Below, piece by piece: positions 10,517 to 23,145 of a stretch of 64,000 nt of DNA. Below the pieces are notes generated by a model. That model saw only the letters and a list, made by a program, of their open reading frames with translations. It was not told the origin of the DNA and did not search any database. The translations under genes and the position numbers were made by a program. How positions within the stretch are numbered: the stretch's first letter is position 1; each line of letters starts with the position of its first letter. The stretch spans positions 3,205,114 through 3,269,113 of the forward strand of contig JASKMD010000018.1 of the NCBI GenBank assembly GCA_030144725.1. Reading direction: 5' to 3'. The stretch comes from Haematococcus lacustris. Taxonomy: Eukaryota > Chlorophyta > Chlorophyceae > Chlamydomonadales > Haematococcaceae.

Positions 10517-11994
10517 GGTCACCCCCGCCATTGGCCCCGCAAATGTGAGACGGTCTGGGGCGCGAAACTCCGTGTAGCTCGCGACAAAGTTTTGACGCAG
10601 TCGGGTGTAACAGGCGTATGCGGCACCCAGCAGCCGCAAAACACTAGCTCAGATCGGCGCCCGCCCAAACCTGACCTGTGCTTTCCGCTCCTAAAAGACT
10701 CACGCACATCATAAGACGATGTTGGAAATCCTTCTACGCACGCCGTAAGCCAACGGCACAAGTGCAGTACGCCTTCTTGCATGTCAATGCATGGAGCATA
10801 GAATTTGTGAATATGCGCACGAGTCAGCCAGCTGGCACCCCTTACCTCAATTACGTCACGTCATGACTCTATGCAAATATAAGCTGCATCATGACAGCAC
10901 TACATCATCACTTGGCACTATGTTCTCGGGATGGCTCGGGATGGCTTTGGCTTTCATTATTACATGTGTCGTGGTGCCTCAACCTTCTCCCTCAACTTCA
11001 GCAGGCACATGTCACGCAAAACTATTACAGCAATACATGTATCGATGCTCAAACGCCTTGCAACACCACTACAGAAGACATATATCGTTGATGCCAAGCA
11101 CATGCATTGATGTAAGAAGGTGGCAACACCACACAACACAACAACACCTCAACAACACACCACCACAACAACAACACAATGACTCATGCCTCACACACCA
11201 CCTATGCTATGTGCACAACAAGCAAAGACTGGCTGCACCTCCTTGCTATAGCTAACACTCACTACGGGACTGCTAAGCACCTTGCCTTGCTGCCTATGCC
11301 CCATGGCACCAAATCAGGCTGGGCTGGGCTGGGCTGGGCTGGGCTGGGCTGGGCTGGGCTGGGCTGGGCACTGGTATCTTTTGGATGGCATCCTGCAGCA
11401 AAATACACATAACCATGTCAGGCCCACATAGGAGACATTACCTATCTAAAACAATGCATGAAAATCAGGTTGGGGACTGTTGTGTGCTACCCTCAGCTGT
11501 TCATGCCTGTCATGCGTTGCGGAAGTGTGCGAGTGACTGTTTTCAATGGCTGATTGCCTTGCTGCACTGCTGCCTGGGAGACCCTTGGGCTGGTGTGGGT
11601 TTGGTGTTGATCCTCAAAACGGCCAAGCACCTGTGCAGGTCAGCAGATTTGGTTGCATGTCTTAGCATCGTATGCAACACGCATTAAGACACAACGCCCC
11701 GTGCTTACCTGGGATGTAATCGCGAGTTGCAAGTCCGACGGCAGCATAGGCTGCTCGGCACGGAAATGCCTCCGGCCACCAATTCATATCTCCTGTTGCG
11801 ACACGCATATAAACAGATGGAGAATGACGTTGCGAAGCTAATCAAGTCGTTGAGACAATGCAGTACAATTGGCCAAAGAGGGCCTAACCTGCTAGCGACA
11901 CCGTTGTGAGATGTAGAAACGGTGGAAGAATTACATGCAGCGGATCAAAGACGGTGCCAAAAAGTGAACTGCGGGGCCAATGGCGGGGGTGACC
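10517..11994. mobile_element. Non-autonomous DNA element with 25-bp terminal inverted repeats
   Basis: The left end (10517-10541) starts GGTCACCCCCGCCATTGGCC. The right end (11970-11994) is its exact reverse complement over 25 bp. No target-site duplication is evident. The left 0.5 kb (10517 to about 11023) recurs in reverse orientation at 38290-38793, ending with the same 25-bp terminus, so this is a dispersed family. Open frames inside are not conserved in a protein-like way. A GGCTG microsatellite lies within it. Confidence 0.65.
11317..11369 (+). repeat. (GGCTG)n pentanucleotide microsatellite
   Basis: About ten perfect GGCTG units, located inside the inverted-repeat element. Confidence 0.95.
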
Positions 11995-12789
11995 AACGGA
12001 ACGCGACGGAGGTGGGATAGTCCCAAGCCCACGGTGCTACTAGGACGCGTACACAAATCGCTGTTCTACCCAGATGCGCTGACGCCGCGCCGTGCCGCGC
12101 CCTCCCTCTGGCATCCTGGCTCGTACATGCGTATGCCTCATGCATCTGGGCAGCCCATGCCCTCCTCACTGCTTGGCCCGCTTAGCAAGAGGTGGTTCGG
12201 CAGCAGCGGCGTCAACCGAGGCAGGCTCGGGCACAGCCCCAGGTGTGTAGTAGTGAGGGGGCATCTCAGGTAGAGGGTACCTGCAACCATCACACCCTTT
12301 TTCACACTCTCACACTCTCACACACACTCTACAGCGAGTCACTGTCTCACACAGCCGAGCCCAGGCGGTTGTGGGCACGGTTGCCTGCTGCTTGGCTATG
12401 CCATGCAACAAAGCATGACTCCCTGGATTTCCACACTGTGAGGCTGACATGTGTCAGACAGTGCTGACGCACAATGCACACGTCCTGCAGCCTAGTGGCT
12501 GATGACTGAAGCGAGGTGCCCCACATCATCAATGCTCAGACCTGGCAATCTGTTGGAGCAAGGTACGCTAGGTTCAGCCAGCCCAACAGGGGGTGAGTTC
12601 TCCGTGGTTCAAAGTGTGACTTCTGTCTTGGGCTCCGCTTAGTGGCTCAGTGCTTTGTTGTGTTTGTCAAGTGAGCGTTGCCTCCGAGTGAGGGCCTCTT
12701 ACTTTCTCACAATCACAATAGGAACCCCACTAGATGGGCGTTGCCATGCGGAGCTGGGCAGGTGCAGCAGTACAAGTCCACCGTGCCTC
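11995..12789. other. Intergenic DNA downstream of MED6, no gene seen
   Basis: Only a CACACTCT-type microsatellite (about 12299-12332) stands out. Part of this stretch is presumably the MED6 3' UTR, since MED6 is read leftwards and stops at 12790. Confidence 0.5.
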
Positions 12790-14663
12790 TCAGGCCCACT
12801 GACAGCTGGCTGCAGGCAGGAGTGAGATTTGAAGCGGGTCCACCCACCTGCTGAGCACCGTCAGGATGATGTTGTCAGTGCGCTTCCAGTGAGCCGCTTC
12901 GTCCGGCCCCACAGTCTTGGCCACTACCATGTGGGTAGGAGCAGCCTCCTTCCTGCTCCCTAAGCCGCCTGCCGTCCCCTGGCCCTCCCCTGCCCCATCC
13001 ACTAATGAGGGAGGGGTGTCGGCAGCGGGCATGGCTTGCTCCCCTCCAGCCGACTGCACCCAAGCAGGCAAGACATGAAGGGAGGTGGGCGGGTGCTGTC
13101 ATGGAGGGAGCCTGGAGTGCCACCTGCCTGTCCCTGCAGCTGCTTCATGCTGCTGGAGGGACCAGGGCGATGGTTGACGCTGGACAGGGTGGGAGTACTC
13201 CATTTGTGTGTGGAGGGCCAGATTCAAGTCATGGAGGGCCAGATCAGCAACAGTCTAGCTGCATGATGCGTCCTCCCATGCCTGCTGCTATGTGCAGGGA
13301 TGGCCTATTGGGCTGGCTGCCAGCATGTGATGAGTTGCAGGGTGGTGCTGGCCCTCAAAGGGGGAAGTCAGTCAACTGAGGTGGCAAAGGCACAGGGAGC
13401 GGCACCCACCTGGCCTTGGGGAGGTGCCTTGGAGGCCTTGAGGGTGCGGGCCAAGGGGTCAAGGTCAGCCTGAATGGAAGCGGGGAGCCCATGCTAAGGA
13501 AACAAGCCTCGCCGCTAAGCACACATGCAGCTTGCCCCTAACCATGCTGGTCGGTAGATGTCTTGTGATGACATAGATGCAGGTCTTTGAGTAGGTGTTG
13601 CCACTTGCATGACAACGTTGAGCACAAACACAGCTTGAGAGCAAGAGACAACCTCTGCACGACAACACCCTAACCTTGCCGGCAGGCAGATGCCAGGTGA
13701 TGACAATGCTGCTGGTAATGAACTGATCTGCCAGGGATCCCAACCAGCACACATGACACTCAATGGGCCTACGGCTCCCTGGTGGCTGCTAATTGCTAGG
13801 TGCTAGCTGCTTGTCCCGCAGCATACAGCCATTTTTAGCCGGCGTAGTCCACCCACCCTGCACCATCTAGCTTGCCCTCCAAGGAGCCCACGGCTTTGTT
13901 TTACCTTCTTCAGCTTCCAGTCACACCAATGACCATGCCACCATGTGACAGGCTATGCTTGCAGCTGACCTGGCTCAGCCCGGCAGGCCAGGGGCAGGGG
14001 CGCATACCTGCAGTTGGGCGAAGCCTGAGTGCATGGCGCTGATGCAACGGCTCAGCCGGGTCTTCAAGGCGCTGAGTAAGCTGGGGGCCTGGTACACCAC
14101 CCTGGGGCGGCAGCAGCATGCAGGGCACAGGCAGCGGGGCTTTCTGCGCTGCCAGTAGTCATGAGCCTTCCCACTTCCTCCACTGCAACTCACCTGTCCA
14201 GGATGTAGTACAGGGTCATCACTGACACTGCGCCTGGGACGTTAACATCCTGGCCTTTGCGCATTTGCTTGCGAATGACGAACAGGTTGGGTGGCTGTTC
14301 CAGCTCCAGCACAAACTCTAGACCTCCAGACGGTGCCACATTCCTACGGTTGTCATCCCACAGCAACCCGGCAGTGTTACAGGCAATGTTCTATGGCAAT
14401 AAACAGTCATTATGGCTGTCAACACTTGAGCCCGCAGCTGTGGTATCCCAATGCAAGCTTGCTTGCTGCACCCACTCGAGGGTACCTGGAACTGCTGGGT
14501 CACGCCCCTGCTGCCGCGCCAGGGTGTTGTTGCATGTGCGGTCGAAAAAGGGCGAGAACTCAAAGTAGTGCAATGCAGTGAAGCGATCGAGCGCGTGAGG
14601 GTAGTTGGGATCCTGCCATGTGATAGACGTTTGGTCCTCATACCCCGCAGCCCCATCGGCCAT
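12790..14663 (-). CDS. MED6: Mediator complex subunit 6
   Basis: Head-module subunit of Mediator, which links transcription factors to RNA polymerase II in the nucleus. Exons, in reading order: 14663-14486, 14323-14194, 14101-14008, 13952-13905 and 13053-12790. All phases agree and total 237 residues, close to the 246 of human MED6. Diagnostic blocks: ITWQDPNYPHALD (about 14-26), FFDRTCNN (39-46), LEFVLELEQPPNLFVIRKQM (61-80), LYYILDRVVYQAPSLLSALK (from about 97) and C-terminal KRTDNIILTVLSR. The start is the ATG at 14663; upstream codons in frame are not ATG. The C-terminal end assumes read-through to the TGA at 12790-12792; a further intron from a GTGGGT donor next to 12848 is possible. Decayed copies of exon 1 are scattered in the adjacent tandem array. 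Confidence 0.88.
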
Positions 14664-15235
14664 CGGGCCTGCCTTACATCGCAACCACCCAGAACAGACT
14701 TGTCTGGCTTTCCCGGCGAAGAGTGGGTTAGAAAGTTTCGCGAGTGAGTGCTTGCTGCCTGCACCTCAGGCATTCCCGGCAGAAATCATTGAGAATTGTT
14801 GGCACCAAGCAGCGGAGAAGTGTGGGCTGTCGGCTGTCCCAGAGAAGTGCGGGTTAGGGGAGTTTCACGAGTGAGTGCTGTCTGCCCCTGGCGGACGCCA
14901 ACCCCTTCAAGTTAGGAACCTAGCAGCGGAAGGACACCGTGGTGGGGGAGATGCACCGCCAACCTGTGGTAGCACAGCAACCTACGTCACCGCCATGAGC
15001 AGCATTTGAGGTGCGGTGCTGCGTGTGTGCCCTGCCCTTGAATGGGTGCCCTGACTGCGTTGAGGGTGAGGGAGGACATGGCAAGCGAAGGAAGGGTCTT
15101 CATGCTGCCATATGGGCCAGCGGTGTCAGGATTTCACTGGAGCACTTGCAGTTCAGACTGACGATTTACACAAGGACGACCAGCAGCAGCATGAGGCCCT
15201 CTCCTCCTTCCCAAACATGTGCACAAGCAGTGGCT

Positions 15236-15240
15236 TTACA
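15236..15240 (-). terminator. Candidate poly(A) signal of secreted-protein gene A
   Basis: TGTAA on the reverse strand, about 220 bases past the stop of gene A. The same signal is conserved in the other units. Confidence 0.45.
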
Positions 15241-15458
15241 AACAGAAAGAAATGCAGCTTGTCCCTTTATTGCTCAACTCAGGAACCTGAAAACATCAAG
15301 TATCAGTGCTGTGGGTGAGGTGCTGTGGCATAGGCATACAACAGGCAACAATCCAAATGCTAGGGTGTCCCGTCACGCATTGCATGGCAACACAGCTGTT
15401 AGCACACATGTTTCAACCCAGGCATCTCCGCCTGACTAGCTCCACTGCTGCCAGTGCG

Positions 15459-16862
15459 CTAGCTCATGGACAGGCGCTTGGGAGGTGGTGGCCTCTTGGC
15501 AGCGGGGCTGGGTGAGGCAGTGGTCTGGGCGGTAGCCTGAGCAATGGCTGTGGCCTGTGCCTGGCCTCCGCTGGCAGCAGCCTGCGGCACACGGTTGTAG
15601 GTCGCTAAGGGCAGGGCAGGAGGACTGGCGGCAAGCACCCTGCACCCAGCCAGCTACTAGGTTGGCACAAGCTCAGCTGGGCTTGCCATCATTAACAGCC
15701 CCATGCCATTAGATCAAGGTAGGGTGCTGTGCAGCAGCAGCTTTGGGCGGCAGCCGGGGTATGGGCAGGCATACGAAAGCTCACTCCAACATTGAATGCT
15801 AGATCAAAGCCAACCCCGCAACCAGCAGTGGGGCACAGCAGCAGCAGTGGGTGCAGCCGCACCTGGGACAGGGCAGTGGCCAGTGCCGGGGCACCACCTT
15901 GGGATGCCGCCTGGGCCAGGGAGTTGGCTGTGGCTGAGCCACCGGTGGCAGTGGCGCTGGCCAGGGCCTGCAGCACCCCAGTGACGGCAGCAGCGGGTAT
16001 GAAGGGGCACAAGCGGAAAGGCATGGGATATGCATGGGCAAGTCACCCAGACTGCAAGCAACACTGCGGCATAGCAGGGCATCACACATGCACGGCAACA
16101 TAGGAATGTCAGCACACGGGTCTCACCTGGGCAAAAGCGTTGGACTGTCCTGATGCCGAGGCTTGTGCTGCTGCCTGGGCCAGTGCTGTGCCGGCAGCCC
16201 TGCTGTTGCCAGAGGCTGAGGCCTGAGCCACGGCCTGGGCAACGCAGGACAAGAGCGCAAGGTGAACAAGAGGGAAGGTAGGGACAGCCACCCTGCATGT
16301 GAGCTCAATGGCCAGCCTCACCTGGGCGGCAGCAGTTCCTTGGCCGCTGGCTACGGCCTGGGCAAATGCGTTCGCCGCAGCATTCCCGTCACCTCGTGCC
16401 TGCAATCGCACAGGCACCGCAGCGGGGGGTGGGCGCGAGAGGAGAAGGACGGGAGCGTCGTACGGGAGCGTCGTAACACCCCGGTGGTCGACCCGGAGGG
16501 TGAAGTGCTGGTCAGACCAGGCAGGCGGCAGGCGCAGCAGCGAAACCCGTGCAGCGTCAGCTCGCGTGTCACGTGGCTTCTGTGGGTCGCCAAACAAACT
16601 GCAGGTGCCACCTTCGCCCAGCCCCCCCCCCCTCCCGGGCCCACCCAGTCAGCTTCAGCTTACCAGGGCCTGCGCGACTGCCGTGGCGCTGGCGCCGCTC
16701 TGCTGCGTAAGTGTGCGGCCTGCGGTGTATTCGCGGCACACCGGTAATCAGCATGTCCGGATCTGCAGGTTCTCATAACGCTGCTCGATCGTGCGTCACT
16801 GCACCTTGCACCGTGACGGCAAGCACCACCAGCATCGCCACGAACGAGACTGTGCGCGACAT
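15459..16862 (-). CDS. Secreted Ala/Gln/Ser-rich repeat protein, copy A
   Basis: Not a family I recognise. Six exons in reading order: 16862-16805, 16719-16664, 16399-16322, 16234-16127, 15967-15863 and 15581-15459, giving 175 residues. Residues 1-20 are a classic signal peptide (MSRTVSFVAMLVVLAVTVQ) with a likely cut just after. The mature protein is built of variants of AQAxASGxxxAxxFAQ, for example NAFAQAVASGQGTAAAQ and AQASASGNSRAAGTALAQ. It ends in a proline/basic tail, KRPPPPKRLSMS. Middle exons of 78, 108 and 105 nt are all phase 0-0, start with an Ala codon and end in CAG, so each is a self-contained repeat module. The composition recalls extracellular structural proteins (silk-like or cell-wall proteins), but this is inference only. 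Confidence 0.8.
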
Positions 16863-17397
16863 CTGCGATACGAGGATCTGGCGCTGTGACGGGGGGGGGC
16901 GACGGCGAGGGTCGGGAGTAGTGGTAATTACCCCTTTGTGTACTAGTCGTACGGTTGCCCCTTTTCGATACCCGCCGATCATTGGTCACTCGTCACAGCA
17001 AGGAATTTGCACTTTTGACAGGGAGAAGCTGAGTAGTCAGTGCACGCTTGCGGTGTTTGGTAAGAATGGACATACCATGGGGCAGGCTAAGATTAGCCCC
17101 CCCCGGCCACTAGTTGGCAGCGCCTGTTGCCTGCTGTCTGTAGCAGCTATTGCTAGCGGGCCTAAAGCAGCATGACCTGGACCGGATGTAACTGTTGGGC
17201 GTCGTTTGGCAAGTCTCACGTTGTCGATGCAAATGCAATAACTGTCGTGCGGAAGGTCAGTGAGATGCCGCTGTTTTGATAGAGACGTATATAACCGTGA
17301 TAAATGACTACAGAAACACAGCAGGATCCTACTTTGCATGCCCATCATTTGCATTGTTCCTGATGCAAGCCTGCTTGCTGCACCCACACGAGGGTAC

Positions 17398-17575
17398 CTG
17401 AAACTGCTAAGTCACGCCCCTGCTGTCGCACCAGTGTGTTATCACATGTGCGGTCGAAGAAGGGCGAGAACTCAAAGTAGTGCATTGCAGTGAAGCAATC
17501 CAGCGCGTGGAGCTAGTTGGAATGCTGCCATGTGATGGTCGTTTGGAATATAAACCCCGCCGCTTCATCGGTCAC
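17398..17575 (-). pseudogene. MED6 exon-1 duplicate, decayed
   Basis: Aligns with 14486-14663. FTAMHYFEFSPFFDRTC remains readable, but Tyr21 has become TAG and the ATG has become GTG. The donor-site context is kept, yet no other MED6 exons follow. It was carried along by the tandem duplication. Confidence 0.85.
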
Positions 17576-18242
17576 TGGGGCTGCCTTACATCGCAGCCAC
17601 CCAGAACAGACATCTTCGGCTATCCCGGAGACGAGTGGGTTAGGGGAGTTTCACGAGTGAGTGCTGTCTGCCCCTGGCGGACGCCAACCCCTTCAAGTTA
17701 GGAACCTAGCAGCGGAAGGACACCGTGGTGGGGGAGATGCACCGCCAACCTGTGGTAGCACAGCAACCTACGTCACCGCCATCAGCAGCATTTTAAGTGC
17801 GGTGCTGCGTGTGCGCCCTGCCCTTGAATGGGTGCCCTGACTGCTTTGAGGGTGAGGGAGGACATGACAAGCGAAGGAAGGGTCTTCATGCTGCCATATG
17901 GCCAACGGTGTCAGGATTTCACTGGAGCACTTGCAGTTCAGACTGACGATTTACACAAGGACGGCCAGCAGCAGCATGAGGCCCCCTCCTTCCCAAACAT
18001 GTGCACAAGCAGTGGCTTTACAAACAGAAAGAAATGCAGCTTGTCCCTTTATTGCTCAACTCAGGAAACTTAAAACATCACGTATTAGTGCTGTGGGTGA
18101 GGTGTTGTGGCATAGGCATACAACATGCAACAATCCAAATGCTAGGCCGTGTCCCGTCACGCATTGCATGGCAACACAGCTGTCAGCACACATGTTTCAA
18201 CCCAGGCATCTCCGCCTGACTAGCTCCACTGCTGCCAGTGCG

Positions 18243-19645
18243 CTAGCTCATGGACAGGCGCTTGGGAGGTGGTGGCCTCTTGGCAGCGGGGCTGGGTGAG
18301 GCAGTGGTCTGGGCGGTAGCCTGAGCGATGGCCGTGGCCTGTGCCTGGCCTCCGCTGGCAGCAGCCTGCGGCACATGGTCGTAGGTCAGTAAGGGCAGGG
18401 CAGGAGGACTGGCGGCAAGCACCATGCCCCAAGCCAGCTACTAGGTTGGCACAAGCTCAGCTGGGCTTGTCATCATTAACAGCCCCCATGTCATTAGATC
18501 AAGGTAGGGTGCTATGCAGCAGCAGCTGTGGGCGGCAGCCGGGGTATGGGCAGGCATACGGAAGCTCACTCCAACATTGAATGCTAGGTCAAAGCCAACC
18601 CCGCAACCAGCAGTGGGGCAGCACAGCAGCAGTGGGTGCAGCCGCACCTGGGACAGGGCAGTGGCCAGTGCTGGGGCACCACCTTGGGATGCCGCCTGGG
18701 CCAGGGAGTTGGCTGTGGCTGAGCCACCGGTGGCAGTGGCGCTGGCCAGGGCCTGCAGCACCCCAGTGACGGCAGCAGCGGGTATGAAGGGGCACAAGCG
18801 GAAAGGCATGGGATATGCATGGGCAAGTCACCCAGACTGCAAGCAACACTGTGGCATAGCAGGGCATCACACATGCACGGCAACATAGGAATGTCAGCAC
18901 ACGGGTCTCACCTGGGCAAAAGCGTTGGACTGTCCTGATGCCGAGGCTTGTGCTGCTGCCTGGGCCAGTGCTGTGCCGGCAGCCCTGCTGTTGCCAGAGG
19001 CTGAGGCCTGAGCCACGGCCTGGGCAACGCAGGACAAGAGCGCAAGGTGAACAAGAGGGAAGGTAGGGACAGCCACCCTGCATGTGAGCTCAATGGCCAG
19101 CCTCACCTGGGCGGCAGCAGTTCCTTGGCCGCTGGCTACGGCCTGGGCAAATGCGTTCGCCGCAGCATTCCCGTCACCTCTTGCCTGCAATCGCACAGGC
19201 ACCGCAGCGGGGGGTGGGCGCGAGAGGAAAAGGACGGGAGCGTCGTACGGGAGCGTCGTAACACCCCGGTGGTCGACCCGGAGGGTGAAGTGCTGGTCAG
19301 ACCAGGCAGGCGGCAGGCGCAGCAGCGAAACCCGTGCAGCGTCAGCTCGCGTGTCACGTGGCTTCTGTGGGTCGCCAAACAAACTGCAGGTGCCACCTTC
19401 GCCCAGGCCCCCCCCTCCCGGGCCCACCCAGTCAGCTTCAGCTTACCAGGGCCTGCGCGACTGCCGTGGCGCTGGCGCCGCTCTGCTGCGTAAGTGTGCG
19501 GCCTGCGGTGTATTCGCGGCACACCGGTAATCAGCATGTCCGGATCTGCAGGTTCTATTAACGCTGCTCAACCGAGCGCCACTGCACCTTGCACCGTGAC
19601 GGCAAGCACCACCAGCATCGCCACGAACGAGACTGTGCGCGACAT
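18243..19645 (-). CDS. Secreted Ala/Gln/Ser-rich repeat protein, copy B
   Basis: Same six-exon structure as copy A: 19645-19588, 19502-19447, 19184-19107, 19019-18912, 18752-18648 and 18365-18243. It encodes 175 residues with every splice site intact. Differences from A seen in the coding exons are silent (CGA/AGA for Arg in exon 3, CCG/CCA for Pro in exon 5, third-base changes in exon 6). The 1-bp difference in gene length lies in an intron. This pattern suggests the protein is kept under selection or by gene conversion. Confidence 0.8.
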
Positions 19646-20179
19646 CTGCGATACGAGGATCTGGCGCTGTGACGGGGGGTGGCGACGGCGAGGGTCGGGA
19701 GTAGTGGTAATTACCCCTTTGTGTACTAGTCGTACGGTTGCCCCTTTTCGATACCCGCCGATCATTGGTCACTCGTCACAGCAAGGAATTGGCACTTTTG
19801 ACAGGGAGAAGCTGAGTAGTCAGTGCACGCTTGCGGTGTTTGGTGATAATAGGCATACCAAGAGGCAGGCTATGGTTAGCCCCCCCAGCCACTAGTTGGC
19901 AGCGCCTGTTGCCTGCTGTCTGTAGCAGCTATTGCTAGCGGGCCTGAAGCAGCATGACCTGGACCGGATGTAACTGTTGGGCGTCGTTTGGCAAGTCTCA
20001 CGTTGTCGATGCAAATGCAATAACTGTCGTGCGGGAGGTCAGTGAGATGCCGCTGTTTTGATAGAGATGTATATAACCGTGATAAATGGCTACAGAAACA
20101 CAGCAGGATCCTACTTTGCATGCCCATCATTTGCATTGTCCCTGATGCAAGCCTGCTTGCTGCACCCACACGAGGGTAC

Positions 20180-20350
20180 CTGAAACTGCTAAGTCACGCC
20201 CCTGCTGTCGCACCAGTGTGTTGTTACATGTGCGGTCGAAGAAGGGCGAGAACTCAAAGTAGTGCATTGCAGTGAAGCAATCCAGCGCGTGGAGCTAGTT
20301 GGAATGCTGCCATGTGATGGCCGTTTAGAATATAAACCCCGCCGCTTCAT
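20180..20350 (-). pseudogene. MED6 exon-1 duplicate, decayed
   Basis: Same TAG at the Tyr21 position as the 17.4-kb copy. In addition a short deletion removes the start-codon region. Confidence 0.83.
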
Positions 20351-21038
20351 CTGGGCCTGCCTTACATCGCAGCCACCCAGAACAGACTTCTTCGGCTATC
20401 CCGGAGACGAGTGGGTTAAGGGAGTTTCATGAGTGAGTGCTGTCTGCCCCTGGCGGACGGCACCCCCTTCAAGTTGGGGACCTGTTCTGAGGCACCTAGC
20501 AGCGGAAGGACACCACCGTGGTGGGGGAGATGCACCGCCAACCTGTGGTAGCACAGCAACCTACGTCACCGCCATGAGCAGCATTTGAAGTGCGGTGCTG
20601 CGTGTGCGCCCTGCCCTTGAATGGGTGCCCTGACTGCTTTGAGGGTGAGGGAGGACATGACAAGCGAAGGAAGGGTCTTCATGCTGCCATATGGCCAGCG
20701 GTGTCAGGATTTCACTGGAGCACTTGCAGTTCAGACTGACGATTTACACAAGGAAGACCAGCAACAGCATGAGGCCCTCTCCTCCTTCCCAAACATGTGC
20801 ACAAGCAGTGGCTTTACAAACAGAAAGAAATGCAGCTTGTCCCTTTATTGCTCAACTCAGGAACCTGAAAACATCAATTATCAGTGCTGTGGGTGAGGTG
20901 CTGTGGCATAGGCATACAACATGCAACAATCCAAATGCTAGGCCGTGTCCCGTCACGCATTGCATGGCAACACAGCTGTCAGCACACATGTTTCAACCCA
21001 GGCATCTCCGCCTGACTAGCTCCACTACTGCCAGTGCG

Positions 21039-22440
21039 CTAGCTCATGGACAGGCGCTTGGGAGGTGGTGGCCTCTTGGCAGCGGGGCTGGGTGAGGCAG
21101 TGGTCTGGGCGGTAGCCTGAGCGATGGCCGTGGCCTGTGCCTGGCCTCCGCTGGCAGCAGCCTGCGGCACATGGTCGTAGGTCAGTAAGGGCAGGGCAGG
21201 AGGACTGGCGGCAAGCACCATGCCCCAAGCCAGCTACTAGGTTGGCACAAGCTCAGCTGGGCTTGTCATCATTAACAGCCCCATGCCATTAGATCAAGGT
21301 AGGGTGCTGTGCAGCAGCAGCTTTGGGCGGCAGCCGGGGTATGGGCAGGCATACGAAAGCTCACTCCAACATTGAATGCTAGGTCAAAGCCAACCCCGCA
21401 ACCAGCAGTGGGGCACAGCAGCAGCAGTGGGTGCAGCCGCACCTGGGACAGGGCAGTGGCCAGTGCCGGGGCACCACCTTGGGATGCCGCCTGGGCCAGG
21501 GAGTTGGCTGTGGCTGAGCCACCGGTGGCAGTGGCGCTGGCCAGGGCCTGCAACACCCCAGTGAGGGCAGCAGCGGGTATGAAGGGCCACAAGCAGAAAG
21601 GCATGGGATATGCATGGGCGAGTCACCCAGGCTGCAAGCAACACTGTGGCATAGCAGGGCATCACACATGCACGGCAACATAGGAATGTCAGCACACGGG
21701 TCTCACCTGGGCAAAAGCGTTGGACTGTCCTGATGCCGAGGCTTGTGCTGCTGCCTGGGCCAGTGCTGTGCCGGCAGCCCTGCTGTTGCCAGAGGCTGAG
21801 GCCTGAGCCACGGCCTGGGCAACGCAGGACAAGAGCGCAAGGTGAACAAGAGGGAAGGTAGGGACAGCCACCCTGCATGTGAGCTCAATGGCCAGCCTCA
21901 CCTGGGCGGCAGCAGTTCCTTGGCCGCTGGCTACGGCCTGGGCAAATGCGTTCGCCGCAGCATTCCCGTCACCTCTTGCCTGCAATCGCACAGGCACCGC
22001 AGCGGGGGGTGGGCGCGAGAGGAGAAGGACGGGAGCGTCGTACGGGAGCGTCGTAACACCCCGGTGGTCGACCCGGAGGGTGAAGTGCTGGTCAGACCAG
22101 GCAGGCGGCAGGCGCAGCAGCGAAACCCGTGCAGCGTCAGCTCGCGTGTCACGTGGCTTCTGTGGGTCGCCAAACAAACTGCAGGTGCCACCTTCACCCA
22201 GCCCCCCCCCTCCCGGGCCCACCCAGTCAGCTTCAGCTTACCAGGGCCTGCGCGACTGCCGTGGCGCTGGCGCCGCTCTGCTGCGTAAGTGTGCGGCCTG
22301 CGGTGTATTCGCGGCACACCGGTAATCAGCATGTCCGGATCTGCAGGTTCTATTAACGCTGCTCAACCGAGCGCCACTGCACCTTGCACCGTGACGGCAA
22401 GCACCACCAGCATCGCCACGAACGAGACTGTGCGCGACAT
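21039..22440 (-). CDS. Secreted Ala/Gln/Ser-rich repeat protein, copy C
   Basis: Exons 22440-22383, 22297-22242, 21979-21902, 21814-21707, 21547-21443 and 21161-21039; 175 residues. All donor and acceptor dinucleotides are kept and no disabling change is seen. The unit's upstream sequence is almost identical to that of copy B, pointing to B/C as the most recent duplication pair. Confidence 0.8.
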
Positions 22441-22974
22441 CTGCGATACGAGGATCTGGCGCTGTGACGGGGGGGGGCGACGGCGAGGGTCGGGAGTAGT
22501 GGTAATTACCCCTTTGTGTACTAGTCGTACGGTTGCCCCTTTTCGATACCCGCCGATCATTGGTCACTCGTCACAGCAAGGAATTGGCACTTTTGACAGG
22601 GAGAAGCTGAGTAGTCAGTGCACGCTTGCGGTGTTTGGTGATAATAGGCATACCAAGAGGCAGGCTATGGTTAGCCCCCCCAGCCACTAGTTGGCAGCGC
22701 CTGTTGCCTGCTGTCTGTAGCAGCTATTGCTAGCGGGCCTGAAGCAGCATGACCTGGACCGGATGTAACTGTTGGGCGTCGTTTGGCAAGTCTCACGTTG
22801 TCGATGCAAATGCAATAACTGTCGTGCGGGAGGTCAGTGAGATGCCGCTGTTTTGATAGAGATGTATATAACCGTGATAAATGGCTACAGAAACACAGCA
22901 GGATCCTACTTTGCATGCCCATCATTTGCATTGTCCCTGATGCAAGCCTGCTTGCTGCACCCACACGAGGGTAC

Positions 22975-23145
22975 CTGAAACTGCTAAGTCACGCCCCTGC
23001 TGTCGCACCAGTGTGTTGTTACATGTGCGGTCGAAGAAGGGCGAGAACTCAAAGTAGTGCATTGCAGTGAAGCAATCCAGCGCGTGGAGCTAGTTGGAAT
23101 GCTGCCATGTGATGGCCGTTTAGAATATAAACCCCGCCGCTTCAT
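22975..23145 (-). pseudogene. MED6 exon-1 duplicate, decayed
   Basis: Nearly identical to the 20.2-kb copy, including the internal TAG and the deletion over the start codon. Confidence 0.83.

Noticed and set aside
13530..13720. Two similar reverse-strand segments (VITWHLP / VITRHLP) as MED6 exons
   Set aside because: They are a degenerate 40-bp repeat in an intron; joining them breaks phase and MED6 length is already complete without them.
15729..16103. 124-codon forward frame repeated in the 2.8-kb units
   Set aside because: Antisense shadow of exons 4-5 of the secreted-protein gene.
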